A stretch of DNA of 64,000 bases from Ianthella basta. Taxonomy: Eukaryota; Porifera; Demospongiae; Verongiida; Ianthellidae. The notes below the pieces were generated by a model that was not told the DNA's origin, searched no databases, and saw only the letters and a list, made by a program, of their open reading frames with translations. Positions 44,521-55,169 of this stretch are shown piece by piece. Every line of letters starts with the position of its first letter. The stretch's first letter is position 1. A program made the translations under genes and the position numbers. The DNA lies in contig OZ025868.1 of NCBI GenBank assembly GCA_964019415.1, positions 13,058,123 through 13,122,122 of the forward strand, given 5' to 3'.

Positions 44521-45504
44521 CTGCATTAAAGAAAATGAACAAGATCATGATTACAGTATCAGTTGGAGGACATGATCACAACAGTACTATTTTGGGGCGC
44601 CCTATATTGTTTTCAGATTTAGGTCTTCGTATGGCTTCATGTTCGTATATATATATATATACTAGCGGACAGACCTGCCTTCGTGCAGGTCTCTCCTCGT
44701 GCTCGGCATACGCCAGCTGGTCGGACACAGGCTGGTAATGCCATTGCTACTCAGGCCCCAGCTAGTAATGCACTGGCTGGTCATGCATGCTCTGGCAAAG
44801 GATAGTCCAGGCTGGCCTGGTGATGTCAGTGTGACCGACCTACCATGTTCATGCAGACTTTCTGCAATATAAAGACATATAATGTACAAAGGAATGCAGC
44901 AAAATGTTGGCAGATGTAGGGATGGTGAAAACGTATTAAAAGTCAGCGCATGTTAATGACCTGGGTTTTGTATGGACCGGCCCTCCTCCTTGTTGCATGG
45001 ACCAACTGCCCCCCCCCCCCCCCCCCCTCTTTGCATGGACCAGCCCTCCTCCTTGTTACTACGGTTTTTCTGCCAGGTGGTTTTGCCATACCTTGCAGGT
45101 ACGCACTGCACCATCCTTACATCTGCCCTTGTTTTTGAAGGAAACATTTTTACACATCCATAAGGGCGGGTCTCTATGTGTGCTTGGCATATGCCAGCTG
45201 GTCGGACACAGGCTGGTAATGCCATTGCTACTCAGGCCCCAGCTAGTAATGCACTGGCTGGTCATGCATGTTCTGGCAAAGGATAGTCCAGGCTGGCCTG
45301 GTGATGTCAGTGTGACTGACCTAGCTACCATGTGTGCATGCAAATTTACATTGAAGATCACCGTAGACAAACAGCGGATAGTTGTAAGAAGCTGATGGTT
45401 TCTGTGTGAGACAACCCCCTTTCCTTTTTCTCAGCTTCGGCATCGCGCTAGCTTGGGTGCAATCCTCGCACCTGCGCGAACGCCTAGGATACGGCATACT
45501 TTCT
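44521..45504. repeat. Direct repeats of about 150 bp and associated low-complexity sequence
   Basis: 44,692-44,851 recurs at 45,170-45,335 in the same orientation, including CCAGCTGGTCGGACACAGGC and the downstream sequence to ACC-ATG. 44,590-44,640 matches 20,565-20,625. A run of about 20 C residues lies near 45,009-45,028. Confidence 0.8.
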
Positions 45505-45935
45505 TCCAAGATCCAAGATGGCCGACGGTCGGTTCATCCTGGGTTTTCGCCGCGCGCTCCTCGGCATCAGCTTATTTTAGCACGTCTATCACCTTATATT
45601 GATGTGAGGTACATCTTTCCACGGCTGGGAACGTTTGGGCACGTTTCGTCAACGTTCGCGGGAGGAGTTCGCGAACAACGGTTTGGGTTCCTCTTTTGTA
45701 TTGGCAGCATAGGAGCGTGCGCGGAAAACCGTATATTTTCTCCGTAAATCCAAGATGGCGGACGGTCGTTTGGAGGTTTTTCGCCGCGCACTCCTCGGCA
45801 GGGGCTTCTTCGCGCACGTCGCCCCCCTTAGATCGAGACCGGGTGTGGTTTCCATAATCTGAGAAAGTTTGGTGTCGATGCGTCGTTGCTCGCGGGAGGA
45901 GTTCGCGAACAACCGCTCTGCTCAATCCCTCTTTA
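45505..45935. repeat. GC-rich direct repeat with YY1-like motifs
   Basis: Two related units (about 45,508-45,690 and 45,747-45,915) each start with CCAAGATGGC-GACGGTCG, continue with TTTTCGCCGCGC-CTCCTCGGC and end with CGCGGGAGGAGTTCGCGAAC. AAGATGGCG-type sites resemble the YY1 consensus. Overlapping open frames on both strands are a by-product of the GC content. Confidence 0.65.
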
Positions 45936-46106
45936 TATCAATCAATCAATCAATATTTGAGTGCATCATGCCATACAGCACTAGGGCCCAGGCTGGCCCA
46001 AAGCAGCACTATATATATATACAAACATTTACATAAAACTGTTTAGATGATGTCCTTCACATATACAATATACAAATCAGTTAAGGGCCTGCAGGGTATA
46101 GGGAAT

Positions 46107-46520
46107 TCATTCTGGCCCTATGTGCCAAAACGCCTCTCCACTGTCGCACTCTTTGCATACTCTTTCCTCCCTCTTCAATCCATGCCATCTGCCCGTCTCC
46201 ATTTGAAACGGTGCAGTACCTCCCCTCAGCCTGATCAAGACCCTCCTCTCGCTTTTCATCTTCACATTTGCACAACTAGATTCTTCTTCATACTCCACAA
46301 TCTTCTTCAGCATCGACAGCTTTGGTTTGTTCTCTAATTCCTGAATAGATTCTTTTCTTACTCTCCTCCACGCCACACTCTCCAACAGTCTCTTCAACTC
46401 ATTCTCTGACATATCTTTAACCTGCTCCACTCCCACATCTTGCCAACCAAAATCGTTACAGCAGGCAGTCATTTTCTTTATCCATGTACCCTTGTTGAGT
46501 CTTATAGCCTCGACAGACAC
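46107..46520 (-). pseudogene. LINE ORF2 C-terminal continuation after a frameshift
   Basis: Continues from the RT frame (VEAIRLNKGTWIKKM onward) and reaches an RVCKECDSGE zinc-knuckle-like motif, of which the distal His and Cys are lost where the frame ends. This pattern is common at the C-terminus of LINE ORF2. Confidence 0.7.
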
Positions 46521-47361
46521 TCAGTAACCTTCCATCATATGCTGCACTAGTCAAAATCTTGAGCCAAAAAAACATACATCTTATCCTCGCCAGCCATACC
46601 ACTGGGAGGTCTCCTAGCTCCAGCAGCAGTGATGTTCGGGGGTGGAGAGTCCCAACTCCAAAGAATAAACGGGCTGCTCTCAATTGCACTTGTTGTACTG
46701 ATTGTAAGTTCCGACAACAACCCCAAACCTCAGCTCCATACAACATGGTGGAGTCCACTGGTGAAGTCATCAATTTCCTAAATGTCCCAATACCAATGTC
46801 TCCCAACTCTGCTGTACATCTCTGAAACCATGCCCCTAATGCCTTCTTCCCTGCCATTGCTTTATCCTCAATCATCTCCTTCATTTCTAAGAACTCATCC
46901 ACTATACATCCCAGGTACTTGTAGCTGCTCACCACAGGAACTTCTTCACCATCAATAACAAATTTCAAATTTGACCTCTCCACAGTCTTCTTCCTCACAT
47001 GCCTAATTCGACATTTGGCCACATTAATCTTCACTCCCCACTCAGCACACCACTGTACCATGCAATTCAGACTCCTTATAAGACCTTCCTCATCTGGTGC
47101 CAGCAATGCTGTGTCATCCGCAAAAAGCAGACCTGGGATGATATCATTTCCACATTGGATACCACAGTCATGTTTCTTCAAGGTGTCTACTAGGGCATTG
47201 ATGTATAATGAGAATAGCAGAGGTGACAGCACACATCCCTGTCTAAGCCCACTGGTCACTGAGAACTCGTCACTCTGTTTGTTGTCGACTTTCACACGAC
47301 ATGAGGTACCGTTGTAGAGAGCTTTCAAAAACTGCAAGAAGCTACCATATATACCTACCAT
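46456..47361 (-). pseudogene. LINE reverse transcriptase, core and thumb region
   Basis: The frame has TSGLRQGCVLSPLLF and GLLFADDTALL (FADD near residue 80), hallmarks of LINE RT, and a C-terminal region with YLGCIVDE and YGAEVWG. The frame breaks near 46,515; the continuing frame is 46,107-46,520. Palm motifs before GLRQG are missing because of the 5' truncation. Confidence 0.82.
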
Positions 47362-47819
47362 ATACCTACCATATACCTACCACCCAAGCTACCATATATA
47401 TATATATTTCTGTCATTTTGCAAATGGCGGCGCTCACGTCGTTCTTTACAAAGCTTTAAATCCTCTCTAATGACGTTTCGTCGTGTTTGAATCGAACGAA
47501 ATGTGGTCATAAACATGTGTTAATAGAGTGATACTATTAAAAAGCCTAAGGAACGTCTCTTCTGCGAGATACAGCTCCAATTATCACTGACGGACATTGT
47601 AAAATGGCCGCGCGCTCGACGCATTCTGCTTGCTAGGCTCAAAACCATTCTCTTTAGATTTCGCCATGTATCCAAAGAACGCAAAGTGTTTCTAGAACAT
47701 GTTTAAGTAAGTATTGTGGTAGGAAGCTTACTTAACTGTTTTTCTGCGAGGTACAGCCCTAAATACAACAGAAGTCTAGTGACCCGTAGGCCAATAATGG
47801 AGGACCAGCGAGTCATGAC

Positions 47820-48183
47820 ACATAATTATAGCCATGATTCGCTCATAGAGTCATCATAGGGTAGCCTTTTAGCCAGCACACTCCTCCTCCAGGCACAAAG
47901 TAACAATTGCTCATTTAGAATGTCATATATATAGATTAAAAAGCAGTAGGCAAACATTTGACAGTTTGGTAGGGATGCTTTCACTGGATATGACTGGCTG
48001 CTCTGGAGACTTGAAACTCTTGCAAACCCAACGGTCTAGTGTGTCTTGATGTATCTTTCAGGCCAACAACAATACTGTACGCCCAACTATCTGAACATAC
48101 ATGGGAAAATTGCTAGCAAGTAGTTCGAGGTTCAGGGGCGCCCTGGCGCCCCACGAGTTTTTTAACTCGAAATACTTGTTCTG
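47820..48183 (-). repeat. Dispersed repeat, about 365 bp, copy 2 (inverted)
   Basis: Reverse complement of 16,774-17,140 over nearly its whole length. It ends in GAGTTTTTTAACTCGAAATA, shared with fragments at 3.21 and 20.88 kb. Confidence 0.8.
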
Positions 48184-48480
48184 TTTTCACTTAATTTTGA
48201 TAAGGGAGGAAAAGGAGCATAATATACAATTGCACAGAAGTCTTTGCATTGTATGTTGTGAAGCTGCCATGTCAATTATACTTAATTACAATGGAAATCT
48301 CTTTCCTTGCAAATAGTTATGTTCACTGCATGCTATTCAATACAATTGCACCATGCAGATGGTTATACCAAACAATATGTAGAGTTACTGCAGCTTGTTT
48401 CTGTGCTTCTTTTTGCTATCTATTCCATATTTCCTTCAATTTCTAAGGAGACTTGTTTTTCCACTAGCAGATAGGGATCC

Positions 48481-48734
48481 TGTACTGTATACACTGATTT
48501 ATGGTTTTATCTGTTACTATTTGTGGTAGTGTTACATTATTATTAGCTGTTATATTTGGTAGTGACTGCTATGTCTGCTGTTATACTTAGTAGCGTGTCT
48601 GGTGATCACTTATTGCGCATGCGTAGTGTGTTGGCACGTTGTTGCAGTGCTATTTGGAATCATTGCTGACGGTGTTCCCAGTGCGTTGCATGATCGAGTC
48701 GCGATCGTTTGTCTGTGATAGAGAAGACATCACA
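48481..48734 (+). repeat. 5' LTR
   Basis: TG...CA ends. It contains a TGCGCATGCG palindrome (48,614-48,623) that resembles an NRF1-type site. A typical AATAAA signal was not seen. Confidence 0.92.
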
Positions 48735-48752
48735 AGTGGCGACGAAGGTGGG
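48735..48752 (+). promoter_or_regulatory. Probable primer-binding site region
   Basis: The bases directly after the 5' LTR read AGTGGCGACGAAGGTGGG. Many Ty3/gypsy elements have a similar TGGCGACGA sequence here, so it is the likely tRNA primer site; the tRNA is not identified. Confidence 0.5.
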
Positions 48753-48754
48753 AT

Positions 48755-51700
48755 ATGGCAGTTGCAGCAATTGGTCAAGTGGAGACCTTCGATGCTGACC
48801 GCGAATCGATCGCGGCTTATCTGGAGAGGATTGACTTGTTCCTGGCGGCTAATGCAATACCGGACGACCGCAAAGTCCCAGTTTTTCTTACCCTCGTTGG
48901 CGGGCAGACGTATGCCCTCTTGAGGGACTTGTTGTCACCAGTTAAACCATCCGTGAAAACGCTGGCGCAGCTCAAGGAAACGCTGAAGAAGCACTATGAA
49001 CCCAAGAAGATCATTATGGCAGAAAGTTTTCGGTTCCATCAGCGACGACAGGAACCGGGAGAGACCGTGGCCAAGTTCGAAGCGGAGTTGCGGAAGTTGG
49101 CAGCCAGGTGTGAGTTTGGGGAAGGGCTGGAAGATGCTTTGAGGGATCAATTGGTTTGTGGCCTGAGGGAGGAGGTGCACCGTAAGCGCCTGCTAGCTGA
49201 GTCCGAGTTGACTCTGAGTAAGGCACTGACCATAGCACATAGCTTGGAGTTAGCAGAGCAGAATGCTAGAGAGTTGAGAGGTGCTGTCTCCAGTAGTGCT
49301 GTTCACCAGGTTTCTCATAGCAGGACCCCATACAAAGGGCCAGCCCAGTGTCATAGCAGCAGTAAACCCCAGGGTCGTGGGAAGGAGTGCTATCGCTGCG
49401 GTAGCACTGATCACTTGGCTGCTACATGTCGTTTTATTGATACCATTTGCCACCAGTGTAAGAAAAAGGGGCATTTGGCTCGTGTCTGCCGTTCAGCCAA
49501 GTCTAGAGGGGAGCACAAGTGTACTAGGCCTCAGGGCTCTAGAACACAGCGACTGGCTACAGTGGAGGTGTCAGAGGAAGCCGACCTTCCTATTATGTGC
49601 CTAGGATCCAGGCGGACTGATCCAATGGTAGTAGAGGTCGGGGTAGAGGGTGTCCCTGTGTCAATGGAAGTTGACACAGGTGCGGCTGTGTCCATAATGT
49701 CACTGAAGCAGCAACAGGAGCTGTTTCCGGATGGACAGCTCCAGCCGGCTGGTATTGCCTTGCACACTTACACTGCACAGCGAGTGGAAGTGGTGGGCAG
49801 TTTGCCTGTCCATGTTGTGTACCAGGAGAAGGATCTGTCATTGATCATAGTGAAGAGTGAGGGACCAGCCTTGCTAGGGAGAGATTGGCTGGCTCACATT
49901 CGCCTGGACTGGGCTCTCCTTGCATACCAGACGCGAGGTAATCTTCCGCTGGATGAGCTTCTGCACAAATACGAAGATGTATTCTGTGAGGAGCTTGGGA
50001 CGGTGAAGTCAGTTCAGGTAAATTTGAAGTTGAAGGAGAATAGCCAGCCCAAGTTTTTTCGTCCACATTCGGTCCCTTTTGCAATCAAAGATGCGATTGG
50101 CAAAGAAATTGAACGTTTAGAATCCAGTGGAGTCTTGGAGAAGGTAGAGTGCAGTAAGTGGGCTACTCCCATCGTACCTGTCCCCAAGAAAGATGGTTCT
50201 TTCCGTCTGTGTGGTGACTACAAGGTAACCCTTAACCCTGCTCTGGAGGTGGACCAGCACCCTCTTCCCAAACCAGAAGAGATCTTCGCCTCATTGGCTG
50301 GTGGCCAGTCGTTTAGTAAGCTGGATTTGTCGCAAGCGTATCAGCAGTTGCCGTTAGATGCTGCTTCCAGTGAGCTGGTGACGATCAATACACATCTTGG
50401 TCTTTACCGTTACACCCGCTTGCCATTTGGCGTGGCATCTGCTCCCGCCATATTTCAACGCACCATGGACGCGGTCCTCCATGGTTTGCCTCGGGTGATG
50501 TGTTACTTGGATGACATCATCCTAACTGGGTCGACCGAGGCAGAGCACTTAGCCACTCTAGCAACTGTCCTGGAGCGCCTCCGTAGCCATGGGTTCAGGT
50601 TGAAGCGTCAGAAGTGCTCATTCCTTCAGCCGTCGGTAGAGTACTTGGGGCATGTGGTGGATGCACAAGGTCTGCACACAACCAGAGGAAAACAGCAGGC
50701 CATGGCAGATGCTCCTACACCCACCAATCTCACTGAGTTGCGTTCCTTCCTGGGGTTGGTGAACTATTATGGACGGTTCATTTCAAACCTGGCAACCCGG
50801 TTACAACCTTTGACTCAGTTGCTCCACAAGGGTGAGTCATGGAAGTGGACAGTGGAGCGTGAAACAGCGTTCAGGGACATCAAGGCAGTTTTGTCTTCGT
50901 CACAGGTCCTTGCCCATTACGACCCGTCATTGCCTCTATCACTTGCAGCTGATGCGTCACCATACGGAGTGGGTGCCGTAATCTCTCAGCAGTATTCTGA
51001 TGGGTCGGAGAGGCCCATTGCCTATGCTTCACGTACACTAACAGCCAGTGAGAAGAACTATCCACAAATTGAAAAGGAAGCTTTGGCCCTGGTGTTTGGT
51101 GTCAAACGGTTTCACCAATACCTGTATGGACGGAAGTTTTGCCTTATAACGAATCACAAACCCCTGACAACCATCCTGGCCTCAGATCAGGCTATTCCTT
51201 CGCTATCTGCTGCTCGCTTGCAGAGATGGGCTATTCTGCTGTCAGCCTATCGTTATGACATCCGTTTTCGTCGTACACAGGATCACGCAAATGCTGATGG
51301 GCTGTCACGGCTGCCAGTATCCGTTCCACCTGGAGAGGAATTCTCCAGTGTAGCAGCCTGTTTCAACCTCGCACAGATTAACTCACTTCCAGTCACAGCT
51401 GGCGCAGTCGCTGCAGCCACACGGCAGGATCTCCTTTTAAGTAAGGTGTTGCTGTACTTGAGGCAAGGGTGGCCTGCTAGGGTGCCAGCAGAACTGCAAC
51501 CGTTCTCGTCACGTCGGCTGGAGCTCACCGTGGAGAGCCAATGTCTGCTATGGGGCAGCCGAGTGGTTGTTCCTCAGAAGCTGAGGGCCTCAGTCTTGAA
51601 AGAGCTACACAGTGACCATGGTGGAATGGTCAGGATGAAGTCTGTGGCGAGGAGCTATTTATGGTGGCCAGGTCTTGACAAGGATGTAGAGGGGATTGTG

Positions 51701-52747
51701 AAATCCTGCCAGTCATGCCAGGCTGTCAAGAGTGCTCCCAGTAGTGCACCTTTGCACCCGTGGGTCTGGCCGGAGCATCCGTGGCAACGGGTGCACATTG
51801 ACTTTGCTGGGCCGTTTAAGGGTAGGATGTTCTTTCTACTCATTGATGCACACTCCAAGTGGCCAGAAATCCATGAAATGCCATCAACCACTGCCGATCA
51901 CACTATTGTGGTGCTGAAACACATCTTCGCAGCTTATGGGTTGCCTCAGCAAGTGGTATCTGACAATGGGCCACAGTTTACTTCAGGAGAGTTCATGGAC
52001 TTCTTGCAGTCAAATGGGGTGAAGCATGTGCGGACAGCACCGTATCATCCTTCCTCGAATGGAGCAGTTGAACGTCTGGTGCAAACTTTTAAGCAGTCAA
52101 TGAAAGCCGGAGAGGGGGATGGCAGACCACTGCAGCACCAGTTGCAGAGTTTCCTCATGTCTTATCGCAGTACTCCACATGCCACAACTGGGGTATCACC
52201 AGCGTCTTTGTTTCTTGGTCATCCCATCCGAACTCGGTTTGACTGGTTGAGGCCTAACCTGGGAGAGAGAGTTTGTGTTTCCCAAGGCAAGCAGAAAAGC
52301 CACCATGACAGGAAAGGCACACTGAGAGAGTTTGCAGTCGGTGCCAGGGTGATGGTGCGAGATGGGAGGGATGCATTTCGTTGGGTTCCAGGTACTATTC
52401 TGGAACGTCGAGGACTAGTCTTGTACGTGGTAGAATTGGATAGTGGTGTGGTTGGCAGGAAGCATGTGGATCACATCCGAGCCTGGGAAGAGCAAGACTC
52501 AGACTTGCCATCAGCCACCCAAACTCAGACACCGGAGCCAATTGATGTGTTGCCACCGGCATCCATGCCGGAGGGAACTGTTGTGGCTGGTACCGATAGT
52601 TCCGTAGAGTCGGTGTCACCTTCACAGGAGAATCCTGTGTCATCTTCTGGGCTGCCGCCTCAGCCCTCGGCAGAGGACACATGCCGTCCTCCACAAGTAC
52701 GACGTTCAACACGGGTTCGCCGTCCCGTGGACAGATTTACCTTTTGA
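48755..52747 (+). CDS. Ty3/gypsy Gag-Pol polyprotein
   Basis: 1,330 codons, no stops or frameshifts. Gag region first, then two CCHC zinc knuckles (about residues 212-225 and 232-245). An aspartic protease with DTG lies at 307-309. RT contains LDLSQAYQQL near 523 and catalytic YLDD at 584-587. RNase H begins with AADASPYG near 731. The integrase HHCC zinc finger spans about 952-989, and the DDE residues are in HIDFAG (D1016), SDNGPQF (D1070) and NGAVERL (E1106). The C-terminal tail is Pro/Ser-rich with no recognised chromodomain. Domain order PR-RT-RH-IN fits Ty3/gypsy. Gag and Pol are fused in one frame. The ATG lies 20 bases after the 5' LTR. All catalytic motifs look intact, so the copy could be active. 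Confidence 0.95.
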   Translation: MAVAAIGQVETFDADRESIAAYLERIDLFLAANAIPDDRKVPVFLTLVGGQTYALLRDLLSPVKPSVKTLAQLKETLKKHYEPKKIIMAESFRFHQRRQEPGETVAKFEAELRKLAARCEFGEGLEDALRDQLVCGLREEVHRKRLLAESELTLSKALTIAHSLELAEQNARELRGAVSSSAVHQVSHSRTPYKGPAQCHSSSKPQGRGKECYRCGSTDHLAATCRFIDTICHQCKKKGHLARVCRSAKSRGEHKCTRPQGSRTQRLATVEVSEEADLPIMCLGSRRTDPMVVEVGVEGVPVSMEVDTGAAVSIMSLKQQQELFPDGQLQPAGIALHTYTAQRVEVVGSLPVHVVYQEKDLSLIIVKSEGPALLGRDWLAHIRLDWALLAYQTRGNLPLDELLHKYEDVFCEELGTVKSVQVNLKLKENSQPKFFRPHSVPFAIKDAIGKEIERLESSGVLEKVECSKWATPIVPVPKKDGSFRLCGDYKVTLNPALEVDQHPLPKPEEIFASLAGGQSFSKLDLSQAYQQLPLDAASSELVTINTHLGLYRYTRLPFGVASAPAIFQRTMDAVLHGLPRVMCYLDDIILTGSTEAEHLATLATVLERLRSHGFRLKRQKCSFLQPSVEYLGHVVDAQGLHTTRGKQQAMADAPTPTNLTELRSFLGLVNYYGRFISNLATRLQPLTQLLHKGESWKWTVERETAFRDIKAVLSSSQVLAHYDPSLPLSLAADASPYGVGAVISQQYSDGSERPIAYASRTLTASEKNYPQIEKEALALVFGVKRFHQYLYGRKFCLITNHKPLTTILASDQAIPSLSAARLQRWAILLSAYRYDIRFRRTQDHANADGLSRLPVSVPPGEEFSSVAACFNLAQINSLPVTAGAVAAATRQDLLLSKVLLYLRQGWPARVPAELQPFSSRRLELTVESQCLLWGSRVVVPQKLRASVLKELHSDHGGMVRMKSVARSYLWWPGLDKDVEGIVKSCQSCQAVKSAPSSAPLHPWVWPEHPWQRVHIDFAGPFKGRMFFLLIDAHSKWPEIHEMPSTTADHTIVVLKHIFAAYGLPQQVVSDNGPQFTSGEFMDFLQSNGVKHVRTAPYHPSSNGAVERLVQTFKQSMKAGEGDGRPLQHQLQSFLMSYRSTPHATTGVSPASLFLGHPIRTRFDWLRPNLGERVCVSQGKQKSHHDRKGTLREFAVGARVMVRDGRDAFRWVPGTILERRGLVLYVVELDSGVVGRKHVDHIRAWEEQDSDLPSATQTQTPEPIDVLPPASMPEGTVVAGTDSSVESVSPSQENPVSSSGLPPQPSAEDTCRPPQVRRSTRVRRPVDRFTF

Positions 52748-52765
52748 TACATTGGGTTTCGTTTT

Positions 52766-52778
52766 AAGAGGGGAGGAG
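52766..52778 (+). promoter_or_regulatory. Polypurine tract
   Basis: AAGAGGGGAGGAG directly precedes the 3' LTR, the expected place and composition of the plus-strand primer. Confidence 0.85.
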
Positions 52779-53032
52779 TGTACTGTATACACTGATTTAT
52801 GGTTTTATCTGTTACTATTTGTGGTAGTGTTACATTATTATTTGCTGTTATATTTGGTAGTGACTGCTGTGTCTGCTGTTATACTTAGTAGCGTGTCTGG
52901 TGATCACTTATTGCGCATGCGTAGTGTGTTGGCACGTTGTTGCAGTGCTATTTGGAATCATTGCTGACGGTGTTCCCAGTGCGTTGCATGATCGAGTCGC
53001 AATCGTTTGTCTGTGATAGAGAAGACATCACA
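52779..53032 (+). repeat. 3' LTR
   Basis: Same length as the 5' LTR; three differences (near the ATTATTA stretch, the CTGCTATG stretch and the GTCGCGATC stretch). Confidence 0.93.
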
Positions 53033-53037
53033 GATCC

Positions 53038-53589
53038 AATCCATTCCAGCTCCAGCATTGTCAGTCGGCATGATGTCAGATGAGTTCCTTCATTCATCGT
53101 GACTGAAGTGTACACACCAACTCTTCATGCATATATATAGCTATAGAGTGCCCTCTATTGTGGGCCAGGCCCGAGGACAAAGATCTACTATAGAATGAGT
53201 CATTCCACATCTGCACAATCCCATGGCTGGAATAATTCTATCTCAAATAGATCAGCTATCATGATCATGCTGGCTCACAATGCAAACAACAGATCCGGGC
53301 TATGGTAGCTAGATCTGGGTTTTACATTCTTGTCATTGCCTAGGCATCAGGGGCATACTATAAGAATATATATATTTGCAACAGTTATGCCCTTGCAGAG
53401 GTTAGAGCCTCAGATATATAGAGGTTAACTGGAACAGTTGCTGGCTTTGGAAACCCAACCTTATATACAGCATGAATAATTCTGCAGTATAGACCATAGC
53501 TATAATCCTAATATTAAGACTGCAAATGTTAGCATATACTTTCAACCTCACACATTTCAGCACATGTTTATATATGGCATGTGACTCAC
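53038..53589. other. Intron without recognised content
   Basis: Nothing recognised between the LTR element and the next exon. Confidence 0.5.
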
Positions 53590-53691
53590 TTTCTTGCAGT
53601 GCAAGTGATCTGCCCCATAGTCCTCACACAGCTTTTGCACTAGAACTATGTGGCCAAAGCGAGCTGCAAACAGGAGTGCAGTCCAACCATC
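53590..53691 (-). CDS. Ankyrin exon, single repeat (DGWTALLFAARFGH)
   Basis: 34 codons, acceptor ends CACAG, donor GTGAGT, phase 0. The tail CEDYGADHLHCKK matches the LAARxGH class. It follows the first ANK exon directly. Confidence 0.83.
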
Positions 53692-53802
53692 CTGTGGTAA
53701 AGGTGTAGTGAAATTGTTAGTTATTCATCAAGATGATGTGTCAAGTATTACGATCAACAATAGCTACAGCAGTGTCCTCAGAACTATAATAGCAATGCAC
53801 AC

Positions 53803-53988
53803 CTCATCTTCATCATTGACATTACATCTTCCTTCTTCAAGAATAGACTGAATAGCATTCAACCTTCCTTTCTCAGCAGCAAGAAGAAGATCAACGTCGT
53901 CATCATTAGCATCACAAGAATCATAATCATTACTAGGATAATAAGAACCATCATCTTTCAGTGGTGTGGTACTAACTGTTACTGTATT
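53803..53988 (-). CDS. Exon with acidic linker and first ankyrin repeat
   Basis: 62 codons, phase 0. The first half is a Ser/Thr/Asp-rich linker (NTVTVSTTPLKDDG...). The second half starts the ANK series with DLLLAAEKGRLNAIQ and EEGRCNVNDEDE. Acceptor AACACAG, donor GTGTGC. Confidence 0.78.
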
Positions 53989-54337
53989 CTGTGTTAAAGG
54001 AACAATGTTATATATATATAATGATGAAAGATCATAATAGTGTGATGTTAGCACATAGCTATAGCACAGTTTTGCTGCTTTGCAAATCATAAAAAAGGGA
54101 GCTATAACAACATGTTCTGAATAATAATTGAAAAAGACTATATATATGAGTGATGGAGGCAATGAGGTCTAACGTGCTATCTGTGTTACTTTTAAATATT
54201 GTATAATGTATTGTATAATATGCACATTGCATATACACCATATGCATACCACTTGTATGGGCTGTATGAGAGGTCCTGGATCATGCAGGATTGTCATTCA
54301 CAATCATGCAATGGCGGTTACAATAGTTTAGAATTAC

Positions 54338-54430
54338 CAGCACACTCAGGGCCAGGACATCATCTTGTATTGACTTTGTCACATGATGAGTTCCGCTGTC
54401 TACAAAACTTTGGTCATGTTCAGAGGATAT
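54338..54430 (-). CDS. Linker exon, 31 codons
   Basis: The frame reads ISSEHDQSFVDSGTHH... to LALSVL. Acceptor TATACAG, donor GTAATT, phase 0 at both ends. It resembles the neighbouring exon 54,878-55,000 (similar VDHMT / LAVLS pattern), so the two may be an old duplication. Support is splice-site and phase only. Confidence 0.5.
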
Positions 54431-54877
54431 CTGTATAAGGTCATAAAGTGAAATTAGTCATAATATCATTATAATGTCACTGAAGTTCTCTATATAAGGT
54501 CATAAAGGGGATAATACATAATGTCATTATAGTTCGAACATATGAGCTAACACAAAATACTTCAATCTTGGGGACTAGGGCAATAGCCAGTTCAGCAAAT
54601 CACTATTACAAAGCAGAGAATGTACATTTTTCTATGTAGTTCTATTACATAAATTATATTTTTATAAATCTACCGTTGCCTGTGGGGCTATTATAGATTA
54701 TGTTTGATGTCATACCTGTCCATTATCATCTGGTACTGTATACCACAGACTCCTGGGGGTGTTGCATTTTACCTTGTAACATGAAAATTACTTATTAGTT
54801 TTCATAAATAATCTTATGCATGAATGCAGACTCTGAGAAATTATGGTGCAGAGCACATAATCATTAATGCAACTCAC
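54431..54877. other. Intron
   Basis: A short open stretch near 54,715-54,755 (SLWYTVPDDNGQ, donor GTATGA) looks exon-like, but its acceptor phase does not fit the neighbours. Nothing else seen. Confidence 0.4.
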
Positions 54878-55000
54878 TTGCAGATGACCAACTGACTCAT
54901 TGATTGACAACACAGCTAGGTCTTGTTGTTCCCTAGCCTGGTGAGTCCCCTTTGGCTCTGTCATATGATCCACCAGTGAACACATCAGGAGTGACCAGTT
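54878..55000 (-). CDS. Linker exon, 41 codons
   Basis: Begins NWSLLMCSLVDHMTEP and ends SVGHLQ. Acceptor AAATCAG, donor GTGAGT, phase 0. It follows the 289-codon exon. No domain recognised. Confidence 0.65.
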
Positions 55001-55169
55001 CTGATTTGAGTGAAGGTGTGTGTGTATTAATAATTTAGCAGTGCATTTACTTTGTAGGGCAATGATGTGCATAATGTACAACTGGATTACAGCAACACAT
55101 TAAGATGCAATGAACTTGTCAATGAACGAATATTGCATACTATATACATTCTTTCTCGCACACACATAC

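Larger units (their letters stand above)
45938..47400 (-). mobile_element. 5'-truncated LINE
   Basis: It contains the 3' half of a LINE: RT core, C-terminal domain, and a (TTGA)n tail at its left edge (45,938-45,955). The 5' end is lost in a short tandem repeat of TACCATATACC units (about 47,345-47,395). It differs from the LINE at 32-35 kb in sequence type. Confidence 0.75.
48481..53032 (+). mobile_element. Complete Ty3/gypsy LTR retrotransposon
   Basis: LTRs of 254 bp (48,481-48,734 and 52,779-53,032) begin TGTACTG and end ATCACA. The target duplication is GATCC (48,476-48,480 and 53,033-53,037). LTRs differ at three positions by my count, about 1.2%, which indicates recent insertion. A polypurine tract precedes the 3' LTR. 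One uninterrupted frame encodes Gag and Pol. It is antisense to the ANK gene, in the intron between exons 53,590 and 44,317. There is no env-like frame. Confidence 0.95.

Noticed and set aside
45406..45925. Overlapping frames of 60-117 codons on both strands
   Set aside because: GC-rich direct repeat; frames overlap on both strands and resemble no family.
48935..52712. Minus-strand frames inside the Ty3/gypsy element
   Set aside because: Shadows of the long Gag-Pol frame.
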